DNA of 43,362 nt from Ignavibacteriales bacterium. Lineage in GTDB: Bacteria; Bacteroidota; Ignavibacteria; UBA10030; F1-140-MAGs086. A program made the position numbers and the translations under genes. The first letter of the stretch is position 1. The number at the start of each line of letters is the position of its first letter. Positions 1 through 7,658 of the stretch are shown piece after piece. The notes below the pieces were generated by a model. That model saw only the letters and a list, made by a program, of their open reading frames with translations. It ran no database searches and was not told the DNA's origin. The DNA is taken from positions 1 through 43,362 of the forward strand of contig JAGXRH010000091.1 of assembly GCA_018335975.1 (NCBI GenBank), given 5' to 3'.

Positions 1-72
1 TGATGATGGCAACTCAATACTGACTTGTTTATAACGGTACTAATCTTGTAAACTATTTAGTGTCAGTAATTT

Positions 73-942
73 TTAGGCTACAATTTTAAAATCGATTTGA
101 AATCCCCATTTCAAAAAACTTCGGATTTTCATATATAATCGAATCTTTTTAATAGAATGTTTCCTTAACGGGACAGTAGTGATATAAGTTCTGTTATTAG
201 TACCACCATTAGAAAAATCTAAAGTTCCTCCTGAAATTATTAGGTCACCACCAATGGTTAAAGTCAACGCGGTAGCTCCAGTCAAAATAAACTGCCTCAC
301 GTCGGTGTTCTGTATAGTTAGATTGCCTTGGATAGCAGTAAATGCACCGGCACAATTAACATTCCCTGTTGGGTCTGCTGTAAAATTAATTGTTAAATTT
401 CCAAAACCAGGGCTTGATATTCCTGAAGGTCCAGTCGTATTAGAATTATTGATTTCAAAATTACTTGTTGCAGCAAATGATTCAGTACCTTGTAATATTG
501 TAGTACCATAAGCATTTGTATTTTGATGTTTATACGTTCCTCCACCATCTATCTGGAAAGTCGTTGCAGATGCTACTGTAACAGCAAAACCAGAAGCAGC
601 TACCAACGTACCACCATTTTCAATCCACAGTTTTGAACCAGTGCCTGAAATTGACCATGCGGCAGTCGTAGTCATCGTATGAGGGCTCTGTATAACGAAT
701 ATATCACCCGCAGTAAAGTTAGCTGGAGAACTACCACCTCCTGCACGAACTGTATTCCAATTTGCAAGCATACTAGGGGTAACACTTCCTTGAGAATAAT
801 ACGTTGCAGCCCACCCCATTTCACCCGCAAACACAAGCAACACCATCATTGCCAGCATTGCAAACACTCGCGTGGAGATTGTATGTGTGAAAGAATGACG
901 AACTGTTGTTCCGTTTATTAAATTATTATTGGTCTGTTTCAT
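73..942 (-). CDS. Exported surface protein, probably truncated
   Basis: The 289-residue product begins with a long signal peptide (hydrophobic stretch at about residues 27-45, ending near GWAA). The body is a low-complexity Gly/Thr/Asn/Ser sequence with motifs such as 'GGDLIISGGTLDFSNGG', the style of secreted beta-helix or adhesin-like proteins of T9SS bacteria. From about residue 252 the composition changes abruptly to a basic tail (LRKHSIKKIRLYMKIR) with no sorting domain. I read this as a frameshift or recombination that replaced the original C-terminus near positions 175-190. A short tandem repeat lies directly upstream of the start. Function beyond surface exposure cannot be told. The reading frame is clear; the native length is not. 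Confidence 0.6.
   Translation of the reverse strand: MKQTNNNLINGTTVRHSFTHTISTRVFAMLAMMVLLVFAGEMGWAATYYSQGSVTPSMLANWNTVRAGGGSSPANFTAGDIFVIQSPHTMTTTAAWSISGTGSKLWIENGGTLVAASGFAVTVASATTFQIDGGGTYKHQNTNAYGTTILQGTESFAATSNFEINNSNTTGPSGISSPGFGNLTINFTADPTGNVNCAGAFTAIQGNLTIQNTDVRQFILTGATALTLTIGGDLIISGGTLDFSNGGTNNRTYITTVPLRKHSIKKIRLYMKIRSFLKWGFQIDFKIVA
96..115. other. Small hairpin inside the 3' end of the surface gene
   Basis: TTTGAAAT and ATTTCAAA form an 8-bp stem around a 4-base CCCC/GGGG loop. It lies inside the anomalous tail of the surface protein gene. The stem is AT-rich and has no clear T-run in the transcribed direction, so a terminator role is only possible. Confidence 0.35.
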
Positions 943-1512
943 AATGAAATCCCTGTTAAAAATAGAATAGAATAGAATAGAATAGAATAGAATAGAATGA
1001 AAATTGTTTTTTGTGGAAAATTATTCTTGCTTAAAAAGTGATGTTGCTGCAAAGTCCAATTTGAGCAAGGCTACTTTGTTCCCTGTTAGATTGAATATTA
1101 GAAGCGAGTGTTCGATTAGTATGGGCGTGGAAGAGTGCCGCACGATTTTGAAAAATTGCGCAAAAAATGCTATTCCCTGTCAATGCTGATTTCTTTTTCA
1201 TAAAAACTCCCTGAAAAAAATAACGATTTATCAAACGATGATATGTTTCTTATGCTTTATACTGTGTATTATTACTAATTGAAAGCAAATTTAAAGTCGG
1301 ACAAGAATACGAGTGTTGTGATTGAAAATTTTTTGCTGAAAAGGAGAGAACCTTTATACCGTATAGACTCAAAGTTTTCCGCTGCACATCAACCATCGTT
1401 TACGCTTTATTTTTGCGGGAAAAAGTAAGGAAATTATTTAAAGTCCCAAAGCAAATTTTGGAATTAATACATTAAAATCCAAACCCGTAGAAATACGAGG
1501 CAAAACATTCGT
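943..1512. other. 570-bp gap without a convincing gene
   Basis: Apart from the AATAG tract, this stretch holds one short minus-strand frame (1031-1209, start MKKKSALTG) of 59 residues. It starts like a signal peptide but continues with no hydrophobic core and shows no recognisable domain; it may be a decayed leader of another surface protein. The remaining 300 bases before the threonine synthase are AT-rich with no clear RNA gene or repeat. Promoters for the two flanking, diverging genes must lie here, but I cannot place them. Confidence 0.5.
961..998. repeat. Pentanucleotide tandem repeat (AATAG) x7.6
   Basis: Seven perfect copies of AATAG and a partial eighth. On the minus strand this is a TTCTA-type tract that begins 18 bases upstream of the ATG of the surface protein gene at 942. 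It therefore sits in the 5' leader or promoter. Tracts of this kind change length by slipped-strand mispairing and are a known basis of phase-variable expression of surface proteins; that role here is inference. Confidence 0.85.
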
Positions 1513-1620
1513 TTGAAAATTCATCCTCTCTCCTTACAAAATACAATCCAAGCCGTGAACTGTTTTTTTTCCTCATCAATATCCTTTTTGTATTTTCACT
1601 CCGCAAAAATCAATCAGTGT

Positions 1621-2862
1621 ATGAAACCATCATCTTTTGTTACTCATCTTGAGTGTCTCGTTTGCGGAAAAACATTTCCCCACAAAAATATTTTCACTTG
1701 TCCGGATTGCGGCGTTCAGGGAATTCTCGACGTGCAATACAATTACGATAAAATTTCCCAACACCTAACACCTAACACCTTAAATCTTCGCCCTCTCAAT
1801 CATTGGCGTTATCGCGAACTTCTTCCGATTGCAGAAAATATTCCGCTTCCGCATTTGCATATTGGTTGGACTCCTATTTATGACGTTCCTCGACTTGCAA
1901 AAGAAATCGGAATTCAAAAATTATTTATAAAAGATGACGGAAGAAACGCATCGAGTTCATTCAAAGATAGAGCAAGTTCTATCGGGGTTTTGAAAGCAAT
2001 GGAATTTGGTTTCAATAAAATTGCATGCGCATCAACGGGAAATGCCGCTTCATCGCTTGCGGGACTTTCTGCGGCAGTGGGTTTGCAAAGTTTTATTTTT
2101 GTTCCGAAGCATGCGCCGGAACCGAAAGTAACACAATTACTTATTTTCGGCGCGACTGTTTTTAAAGTGCAGGGAACGTACGACGATGCGTTTGAACTCT
2201 GTCGCGCTTCGTGTGGAAAATTCGGTTGGTATAATCGCAACAGCGGAACAAATCCGTTTCTTGTGGAAGGGAAAAAAACTGCGGGACTTGAAATTGCTGA
2301 ACAAATGAAAGATAATCTTCCCGATTGGGTTGTTGTTTCTGTTGGCGATGGATGCACAATTGGCAGCATTGGAAAAGGTTTGCAGGAAATGAAACGACTC
2401 GGATTTATTGAACGAGTTCCGCGTTTACTTGGTGTGCAGGCAGAAGGAGCGCGTCCGATTGTTGATGCACTTTATTCGGGAAACGATTTGCTCCCCGCAC
2501 AAACAAAAACGCTCGCCGATAGTATTGATGTCGGCGTTCCGAGAAATTGGCGACGAGCAATTCAGCAAATAAAACTTTCCAACGGAGAAATGATTACTGT
2601 TGAAGATGAAGAAATTTTGGAAGCAATGCGACAAACAGGAAAACTGACCGGCGTGTTTGGCGAACCCGCAGGCATTGCGTGCGTTGCCGGTTTGAAAAAT
2701 GCAATTGCAAAAGGAATGGTAAAACCAAACGAAAGCGCAGTGTGTGTAATTACCGGAAACGGTTTGAAAGATATTCGTTCTGCGCAAAGTGCTGTTGGTG
2801 AGGCGTTGAATGTTGAACCAAATATTGGTGCTGTGGAAGAAATGTTATTGAAAAAATATTAG
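1621..2862 (+). CDS. thrC: Threonine synthase (PLP-dependent, Zn-ribbon N-terminus)
   Basis: A fold-type II PLP enzyme that converts O-phosphohomoserine to threonine. The product is 413 residues from the ATG at 1621; an in-frame ATG at 1513 would add 36 residues with no homology-like character. The N-terminus has a rubredoxin-like zinc ribbon (CLVCGK ... CPDCG), as in the archaeal/actinobacterial-style threonine synthases. The PLP lysine lies in SSSFKDR, followed by the ASTGNAASS phosphate/substrate loop and the glycine-rich VVSVGDGCTIG segment. A CCTAACA heptamer tract (1761-1780) is translated in frame as a short HLTPNTLNL insert after the ribbon. No other threonine-pathway gene is adjacent, so a paralogous lyase role next to the purine cluster cannot be excluded. 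Confidence 0.85.
   Translation: MKPSSFVTHLECLVCGKTFPHKNIFTCPDCGVQGILDVQYNYDKISQHLTPNTLNLRPLNHWRYRELLPIAENIPLPHLHIGWTPIYDVPRLAKEIGIQKLFIKDDGRNASSSFKDRASSIGVLKAMEFGFNKIACASTGNAASSLAGLSAAVGLQSFIFVPKHAPEPKVTQLLIFGATVFKVQGTYDDAFELCRASCGKFGWYNRNSGTNPFLVEGKKTAGLEIAEQMKDNLPDWVVVSVGDGCTIGSIGKGLQEMKRLGFIERVPRLLGVQAEGARPIVDALYSGNDLLPAQTKTLADSIDVGVPRNWRRAIQQIKLSNGEMITVEDEEILEAMRQTGKLTGVFGEPAGIACVAGLKNAIAKGMVKPNESAVCVITGNGLKDIRSAQSAVGEALNVEPNIGAVEEMLLKKY
1761..1780. repeat. In-frame heptamer tract (CCTAACA) in thrC
   Basis: About three copies of a 7-base unit lie within the threonine synthase reading frame, between the zinc ribbon and the catalytic domain. This is one of several such tracts in the window. 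Confidence 0.7.
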
Positions 2863-2879
2863 CGGAAGAACAAAAAGAT

Positions 2880-2947
2880 AATAACCTTATCATCAAATAA
2901 CCTTAATAGAAAAAAAACATAACACATCTTACCTTATTACCTTAATG
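2880..2947. repeat. Left flank of the REP transposase, with inverted-repeat partners
   Basis: The sequence contains AATAACCTTAT (2880-2890) and CCTTATTAC (2932-2940). Exact reverse complements occur just after the transposase stop codon: ATAAGGTTATT (3398-3408) and GTAATAAGG (3395-3403). The gene is thus bracketed by inverted repeats. Confidence 0.7.
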
Positions 2948-2949
2948 AA

Positions 2950-3393
2950 ATGAAAATAGAATACCGGAATTTATTTACACATTTTATTTTTACAACACTG
3001 CATCGTCAACCAATAATAGCGGAAAAGAATCGAGACCGAATAGAAAAATACATCACAGGCATTGTGAATAATAACGGTTCAAAACTGTATTCGATATATA
3101 CAAATCCCGAACACGTGCATTTCCTTGTCTCTCGTTCTCCGAAATTATCCGAAGAGAATTTAGCGACAATTATCAGTGAAAGTTCGGAGCGGTTTATCAA
3201 CCAAAACAAATTGAGCGTTGGAAAATTTGAATGGCAACAGTCAGCGTCCGCTTTTTCAGTATCAAAAGCAGATGTAGATAAAGTTTGCAAATATATTCTC
3301 AACCAACCAAAGCATCATCGAAAAATTAGTTTTCAAGAGGAGTATGATACATTTATAAAATTTTATCAGAAGACTTTAAAGTATGAGCAATAA
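2950..3393 (+). CDS. REP-associated tyrosine (Y1, HUH) transposase
   Basis: The 147-residue protein belongs to the IS200-like Y1 transposase superfamily, single-strand HUH endonucleases. The metal-binding pair is H55-V-H57 (PEHVHFLV) and the likely nucleophilic tyrosine is Y115 in KVCKYILNQ. The length suits the RAYT branch, whose members are domesticated and linked to short palindromic repeats rather than classic insertion sequences. Inverted repeats on both sides of the gene support this. An in-frame ATG at 2950 follows an ATG-rich leader. It may be responsible for one of the palindromic repeat families of the window, but no direct sequence match to those families was seen. Confidence 0.85.
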   Translation: MKIEYRNLFTHFIFTTLHRQPIIAEKNRDRIEKYITGIVNNNGSKLYSIYTNPEHVHFLVSRSPKLSEENLATIISESSERFINQNKLSVGKFEWQQSASAFSVSKADVDKVCKYILNQPKHHRKISFQEEYDTFIKFYQKTLKYEQ

Positions 3394-3394
3394 T

Positions 3395-3408
3395 GTAATA
3401 AGGTTATT
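3395..3408. repeat. Right inverted repeat of the REP transposase
   Basis: GTAATAAGGTTATT, starting two bases after the transposase stop codon, is complementary to two segments of the left flank (2880-2890 and 2932-2940). It could fold as a hairpin with the left end or act as a recognition site. Confidence 0.65.
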
Positions 3409-3546
3409 TTCCCACGCGATACTATTTCTATCAAGGTTACAAACAAAAATAATGTTTTATACTTATAATTCTATCGTTTATTACTGCCATAGATTGAGAT
3501 GTGAAGAGATAAATGATTTATGGAATTGAGTTGATATCTGAAAACT

Positions 3547-4878
3547 ATGATACTTAAAAACGCAACATGTTTAACGCTCTCTCCCCCTTCAATCGAAAAA
3601 ATTGATTTACGTATTGAAGATGGAAAAATAATTTCTCGTGCAAAAAAACTTCTTCCGCAACGCAATGTAGAAGTCGTTGACTTACAAGGAAAATTTCTTC
3701 TTCCGGGATTTGTGAACGCGCACACGCATTTGTATTCATCGCTCGCTCGCGGAATGAATGCGCCAAAACAAACGCCGCACAACTTTTTTGAAATTTTGAA
3801 ATACGTTTGGTGGAAACTTGACGAAGCACTCGATGACGAATCCATTTATTACTCAGCAATCATCGGCGCAATTGATGCGGTGAAATGCGGAACAACAACA
3901 CTCATTGACCATCACGCATCTCCGAATGCAATTACAAACTCTCTCGACATCATCAAAGAAGCGATGGAAGAAATTGGTTTGCGCGGCGTATTGTGCTACG
4001 AAGTTACAGACCGCGGCGGAAAGAAAAAACGCGACGATGGATTGAAAGAAAACGAACGATTTCTTTCCGCAAACTCGCCCGATGGCCGAGCGGGTAAAAC
4101 CAACAAACAATTTCGCGGGCTTGTTGGAGCGCACGCATCATTTACATTAAGCAATGATTCACTGCGATTGGTGGGAGAAATGGCGACAAGAAATAATTGC
4201 GGCGTTCATATTCACGTTGCGGAAGATAAATGCGATGTGTTCGATTGCGAAGAAAATTATCAATGCAATGTTGTTGAACGATTATCACGTTACAACATTT
4301 TGAAAAAGGAAACAATTCTTGCGCATTGTGTTCATCTCACGCAAAATAATTTTTCACAAATTCACAAAACTAAAAGTTGGCTCGTTCACAATCCGCGTTC
4401 GAATATGAATAACAATGTTGGTTACGCGCCAATTCACCTTTTTGGAAATCGCGCTGCGCTTGGAACGGATGGTTTTCCCGCAGATATGTTTGAAGAAGCA
4501 AGAACGGGATTTTTTAAGAACAAAGAAAGCAATAAGCAATCAGCAGTCAGCAATCAGCAAATTTCTTTAACAACTGATTTACTTTCAAATGGAAATAAAC
4601 TTGTTTCGGAAATCTTCAATGAAAAGTTTGGAACGCTTGAAAAAAACTCTGTTGCAGATTTTATTGTGTTGAATTACGATGCACCAACTCCAATGACAAA
4701 AGAAAATCTTCTATATCATTTTCTTTTTGGAATGCGTTCAGCAAATGTGGAATCAGTAATGTGCAACGGAAAATTTATTGTCTGGAATCGCGAACTTGTC
4801 GGCGTTGATGTTGAAGCAATTTCTGTAAAAGCCGCAAAGGTTGCAAAGAAACTTTGGAATAAGATGAACCGCGGATGA
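3547..4878 (+). CDS. ssnA: SsnA-type aminohydrolase (selenium-linked purine cluster)
   Basis: A 443-residue amidohydrolase-superfamily metalloenzyme, close to SsnA, which travels with selenium-dependent molybdenum hydroxylase genes. Metal-binding residues: NAHTH (H59, H61), HIHVAE, ILAHCVH and LGTDGF. The signature HNPRSNMNN-VGYA and DMFEEAR segments match the SsnA family. Substrate is not established for the family; deamination of a purine-like ring is expected from homology. The first gene of the purine cluster, it is followed 85 bases later by ygfK. Two oddities: an AATCAGC-type tract (4531-4560) is translated as SNKQSAVSNQQ in a variable region, and the stop codon is supplied by a dispersed repeat (ending NRG-stop). 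Confidence 0.88.
   Translation: MILKNATCLTLSPPSIEKIDLRIEDGKIISRAKKLLPQRNVEVVDLQGKFLLPGFVNAHTHLYSSLARGMNAPKQTPHNFFEILKYVWWKLDEALDDESIYYSAIIGAIDAVKCGTTTLIDHHASPNAITNSLDIIKEAMEEIGLRGVLCYEVTDRGGKKKRDDGLKENERFLSANSPDGRAGKTNKQFRGLVGAHASFTLSNDSLRLVGEMATRNNCGVHIHVAEDKCDVFDCEENYQCNVVERLSRYNILKKETILAHCVHLTQNNFSQIHKTKSWLVHNPRSNMNNNVGYAPIHLFGNRAALGTDGFPADMFEEARTGFFKNKESNKQSAVSNQQISLTTDLLSNGNKLVSEIFNEKFGTLEKNSVADFIVLNYDAPTPMTKENLLYHFLFGMRSANVESVMCNGKFIVWNRELVGVDVEAISVKAAKVAKKLWNKMNRG
4531..4560. repeat. In-frame (CAATCAG)-type tract in ssnA
   Basis: Imperfect 7-base repeats of the CAATCAG/CAGTCAG type lie inside ssnA and are translated without breaking the frame. The same unit recurs in ygfK at 6191. Confidence 0.7.
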
Positions 4879-4952
4879 CACGGATGAAACACAGATTTAC
4901 ACAAATAATATCAGCGATAATTCGTGAAGCATCAGTGGAAATTCGCGGTAAA
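4866..4952. repeat. Dispersed palindromic repeat between ssnA and ygfK
   Basis: Begins AACCGCGGATGACACGGAT and ends in ATTCGCGGTAAAT. It is the same family as 9854-9940 and, in part, 15070-15109. It provides the ssnA stop codon (the TGA of GGATGA) and ends 12 bases before the ygfK start. Confidence 0.75.
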
Positions 4953-4963
4953 TAAAAAACACA

Positions 4964-6979
4964 ATGGCAGAGTTAGTTCCAATTCCCTTCAACAAACTGC
5001 TCAAACGTATTTACTACGAATACGAACGCAACGATTCTATTTTCGATTTGCCATCGCGAAAATTTTATCGCCCCAATCCGGAATTTGATTTATCCGTTTC
5101 TTTTTGTGGAAATGTTGCGTCAAATCCTGTTGGTCCCGCCGCTGGTCCGCACACACAACTTGCGCAAAATATAATTCTTTCGTGGCTTGCCGGTGCGCGA
5201 ATGTTGGAATTAAAAACCGTGCAAATCAATGACAAGTTAAATCTTTCGCGTCCGTGTATTGATATTACAACGATTGGTTACAACACAGAATGGTCGCAAG
5301 AATTATTGCTCGAAGAATCGTTGAGTGAATATGTGAAAGCGTCAATGATAATCGAAATGATGAGCGAAGAGCAATTTCTAAAACCTAAAACCTCAAACCT
5401 AAAACCTCAAACCGTATTTGATATAAGTGTTGGTTATGATTTACAAGGAATTCAATCGAAAGAAATTCGCTCGTGGTTGAATTCGATGAGAAGCGCTTCA
5501 ACAATAATTGACAAATTGCGAAAAGAAATTCCCGATGAGTTTTCTTCGTTCAGAAATTTTCCATTCAAAACAGAAATCGGAAACAGTATTACACTTTCTA
5601 CTTTTCACGGAACTCCCGCAAACGAGATTGAACGCATTTGCGAATTTTTGTTGAGCGAGATGGATTTCAACGTGATTATCAAAATGAATCCGCCGATGCT
5701 GGGAAAAGAACGATTGGAACATTTGTTGTTCGAAAAACTCGGTTACACCAATGTTGAAGTAAATCCGAAAGTGTACGATGTAAATATTTCTTTCGCTGAT
5801 GCAATTGATGTTGTAAAATGTTTGCAAACTGTCGCGGCGAAAAATAGAAAAACAATCGGCGTAAAATTCGGCAACACGCTTGAAGTTTTCAACAAAGGAA
5901 ATTTTCTGAAAGAAAATGTACAATATCTTTCGGGACAGCCATTGCACGTTCTTCATCTCGCGCTTGTGAATGAATGGAGAAAAATTTTCGGCGGAGATTT
6001 CCCGATTTCATTTTCGGCGGGAGTTGATGCGCAAAATTTTTCCGATTGTGTTGCGATTGGACTTGTGCCGATCACCACTTGCACGGATTTACTTCGTCCC
6101 GGCGGTTTCGGAAGATTGCCGTTGTATCTTACAAATCTCGAAAGAAAAATGAAAGAAGTTGGAGCGAAAACGATTGATGAGTTCATCGTGCAATCAGCAG
6201 TGAGCGATCAGCAATCAGCAATCAGCGAAGAGCAGAGAGCGGAGAGCAAAAGACAAAATCGTAATTCGCAATTCGTAATTAGTAATTCTGCCATACTTCA
6301 AAATACTTCTTCGTTGTTAGAGAAATCAATTTCAAATCCACGCTACCATTTCAAGAGTAACAGCAAACCTCCGCGAAAAATTGGAAGCACGCTTGTTTTG
6401 TTTGATTGCATTAATTGTGATAAGTGCATTCCCGTTTGTCCGAACGATGCGAATTTTTATTTTGAAATTGAACCGACGGAAATTCATTTCAACAATATTG
6501 AATTGACGAATGGAAGTTGGAAAGAAATTGATGGTGGAATTTTTTCTGTAAAAGACAAACACCAAATTGCAAACTTTGCAGATGCGTGCAACGAGTGTGG
6601 AAACTGCGATGTGTTTTGTCCCGAAGATGGCGGACCATATATTGAAAAGCCGCGATTCTTCGGTTCGCTCGAACAATGGAAGAAATGGAACTCACTCAGC
6701 GGATTTTATTTGACGAATGAAAATGGAAGCGTGAAATTGTTCGGAAGATTTAAAGAGAAAGAGTATTTACTTTCTGTTGGTAACGACTTTCAGAAAATTA
6801 AATTTGAAAATGATGTATTTGAAATGAATATAGATTGGAAAACAAACAAAGTTATTCAAGCAAGTGGAAAAGAAAATTGTGTAATTGATTTGGCATATTT
6901 CTTTGCAATGAAAACACTATTGGAAGGAATGTTAAATAATAATCGAATTCATTTTGTTAATGTAGATTTTGTAAATTGA
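4964..6979 (+). CDS. ygfK: YgfK-like oxidoreductase lacking the FAD/NAD(P)H domain
   Basis: The N-terminal ~400 residues match YgfK, a dihydroorotate-dehydrogenase-like TIM barrel found with selenium-type xanthine dehydrogenase (GPAAGPHTQLAQNI, ELKTVQI, LSTFHGTP, TDLLRPGG). The C-terminus carries two ferredoxin-type 4Fe-4S motifs, CINCDKCIPVCP from C482 and CNECGNCDVFCP from C542, as in YgfK. The known E. coli protein is about 1030 residues because a GltD-like FAD/NAD(P)H domain lies between these parts; here the total is 671 and that domain is absent. Its place (residues ~410-443) is taken by a linker translated from short tandem repeats. The protein probably needs an outside flavoprotein partner. 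YgfK was once called a selenate reductase subunit; that role is not supported by sequence. Confidence 0.82.
   Translation: MAELVPIPFNKLLKRIYYEYERNDSIFDLPSRKFYRPNPEFDLSVSFCGNVASNPVGPAAGPHTQLAQNIILSWLAGARMLELKTVQINDKLNLSRPCIDITTIGYNTEWSQELLLEESLSEYVKASMIIEMMSEEQFLKPKTSNLKPQTVFDISVGYDLQGIQSKEIRSWLNSMRSASTIIDKLRKEIPDEFSSFRNFPFKTEIGNSITLSTFHGTPANEIERICEFLLSEMDFNVIIKMNPPMLGKERLEHLLFEKLGYTNVEVNPKVYDVNISFADAIDVVKCLQTVAAKNRKTIGVKFGNTLEVFNKGNFLKENVQYLSGQPLHVLHLALVNEWRKIFGGDFPISFSAGVDAQNFSDCVAIGLVPITTCTDLLRPGGFGRLPLYLTNLERKMKEVGAKTIDEFIVQSAVSDQQSAISEEQRAESKRQNRNSQFVISNSAILQNTSSLLEKSISNPRYHFKSNSKPPRKIGSTLVLFDCINCDKCIPVCPNDANFYFEIEPTEIHFNNIELTNGSWKEIDGGIFSVKDKHQIANFADACNECGNCDVFCPEDGGPYIEKPRFFGSLEQWKKWNSLSGFYLTNENGSVKLFGRFKEKEYLLSVGNDFQKIKFENDVFEMNIDWKTNKVIQASGKENCVIDLAYFFAMKTLLEGMLNNNRIHFVNVDFVN
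5379..5413. repeat. In-frame (AAACCTC/AAACCTA) tract in ygfK
   Basis: About five imperfect 7-base units, translated in frame as KPKTSNLKPQTV within the barrel domain of YgfK, at a place where the E. coli protein also has a loop. Confidence 0.7.
6191..6290. repeat. Long composite heptamer tract in ygfK, at the missing-domain position
   Basis: CAATCAGC-type units are followed by AGAGCGG/AGAGCA units and then AATTCGTAATT-type units, about 100 bases in all. They stay open in the ygfK frame and encode a Ser/Gln-rich linker (begins QSAVSDQQSAIS). Confidence 0.75.
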
Positions 6980-7018
6980 GCGCACAATTTTCATCTATTT
7001 TAATTGAAAGAAATAACT

Positions 7019-7222
7019 ATGATTGCAATCAAAGGCATATACGATGGTCAAAAAATACAACTCATCGAACAGTTACCGAAAGCATATTCACGGAAGAAAA
7101 ATACTCCTGTAGTTGTAACTTTTCTTGAAGAAGAAAAACTTCCCGCTTCAACATTACGTGCAATTCGTGAAATGTTGAGTGGCAAAATGCGTCCACTCGA
7201 AGAGGTTTTGAGTGAACTTTGA
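7019..7222 (+). CDS. Putative antitoxin of a RelE/ParE-type pair
   Basis: A 67-residue protein counted from the ATG at 7019, which follows an A/G-rich leader (TTGAAAGAAATAACT); an upstream in-frame start at 7004 would add five residues. It starts MIAIKGIYDGQKIQL, a short beta-rich N-terminus like small antitoxins of DUF104/DUF2281 style, and ends with a helical tail. It overlaps the downstream toxin-like gene by 11 bases, the usual translational coupling of such modules. The pair lies between ygfK and xdh and interrupts the purine cluster. Confidence 0.6.
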   Translation: MIAIKGIYDGQKIQLIEQLPKAYSRKKNTPVVVTFLEEEKLPASTLRAIREMLSGKMRPLEEVLSEL

Positions 7223-7583
7223 TGTTGCGCCACAGTTTGAACGAGCACTCAAACGATTAAAGAAGAAATTTCCTTCTATCAAGGAAGATATCGTTCGCTT
7301 GCAAAAAATTCTGAACGAAAATCCACATGCTGGCATTTCGCTCGGTGCTGGACTTTATAAAATTCGTTTGGCGAGCAGTGATATGAAAAAAGGGAAACGT
7401 AGCGGCTTCAGAGTTGTGTATTTCGTATTTCTTTCCAACGATTTGATTGTGCTTCTTGATATCTATACAAAGAATGTTCGTGAAACTGTCTCTTTACCGG
7501 AAGTGAGACGTTTTTTAGAAGAATATCATTCACAGGGGTTTCACGTTGGAGAACCGAAAGTGAAATACGGAGTGAAACGATAG
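7212..7583 (+). CDS. RelE/ParE-family toxin-like protein
   Basis: A 123-residue basic protein with a RelE-fold pattern: N-terminal helices (FERALKRLKKKFPSIKEDI), then GLYKIRLASSD, GFRVVYFVF and a final strand with LIVLLDIYTKNVRE. Toxins of this fold cleave mRNA at the ribosome or poison gyrase. The start is GTG at 7212, overlapping the antitoxin stop. The C-terminal 25 residues after the core are longer than usual. It is likely a type II toxin; the target is unknown. Confidence 0.7.
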   Translation: MNFDVAPQFERALKRLKKKFPSIKEDIVRLQKILNENPHAGISLGAGLYKIRLASSDMKKGKRSGFRVVYFVFLSNDLIVLLDIYTKNVRETVSLPEVRRFLEEYHSQGFHVGEPKVKYGVKR

Positions 7584-7592
7584 GATTTTTTA

Positions 7593-7621
7593 TGTAACGC
7601 AACGAGACTCGTTGCGTTACA
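7593..7621. repeat. Perfect 14-bp palindrome after the toxin gene
   Basis: TGTAACGCAACGAG and its exact complement CTCGTTGCGTTACA are separated by a single A. No T-run follows on either strand, so it is more likely a REP-like repeat or protein site than a simple terminator, although bidirectional termination remains possible. Confidence 0.7.
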
Positions 7622-7658
7622 ATATTTTACAAAAAACATTTTTGAAAGTAAACCAACT

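Noticed and set aside
1031-1234. Small minus-strand frame starting with a lysine-rich signal-like leader
   Set aside because: No hydrophobic core, no domain, no clear ribosome binding site; kept only as a remark on the gap.
4076-4104. GC-rich TCGGGCGAG-type element shared in inverse orientation by ssnA (4076-4104) and xdh (~11775)
   Set aside because: Only about nine bases agree, too short to call a repeat family by eye.
7593-7621. Classical rho-independent terminator
   Set aside because: The stem is good but no T-run follows on either strand.
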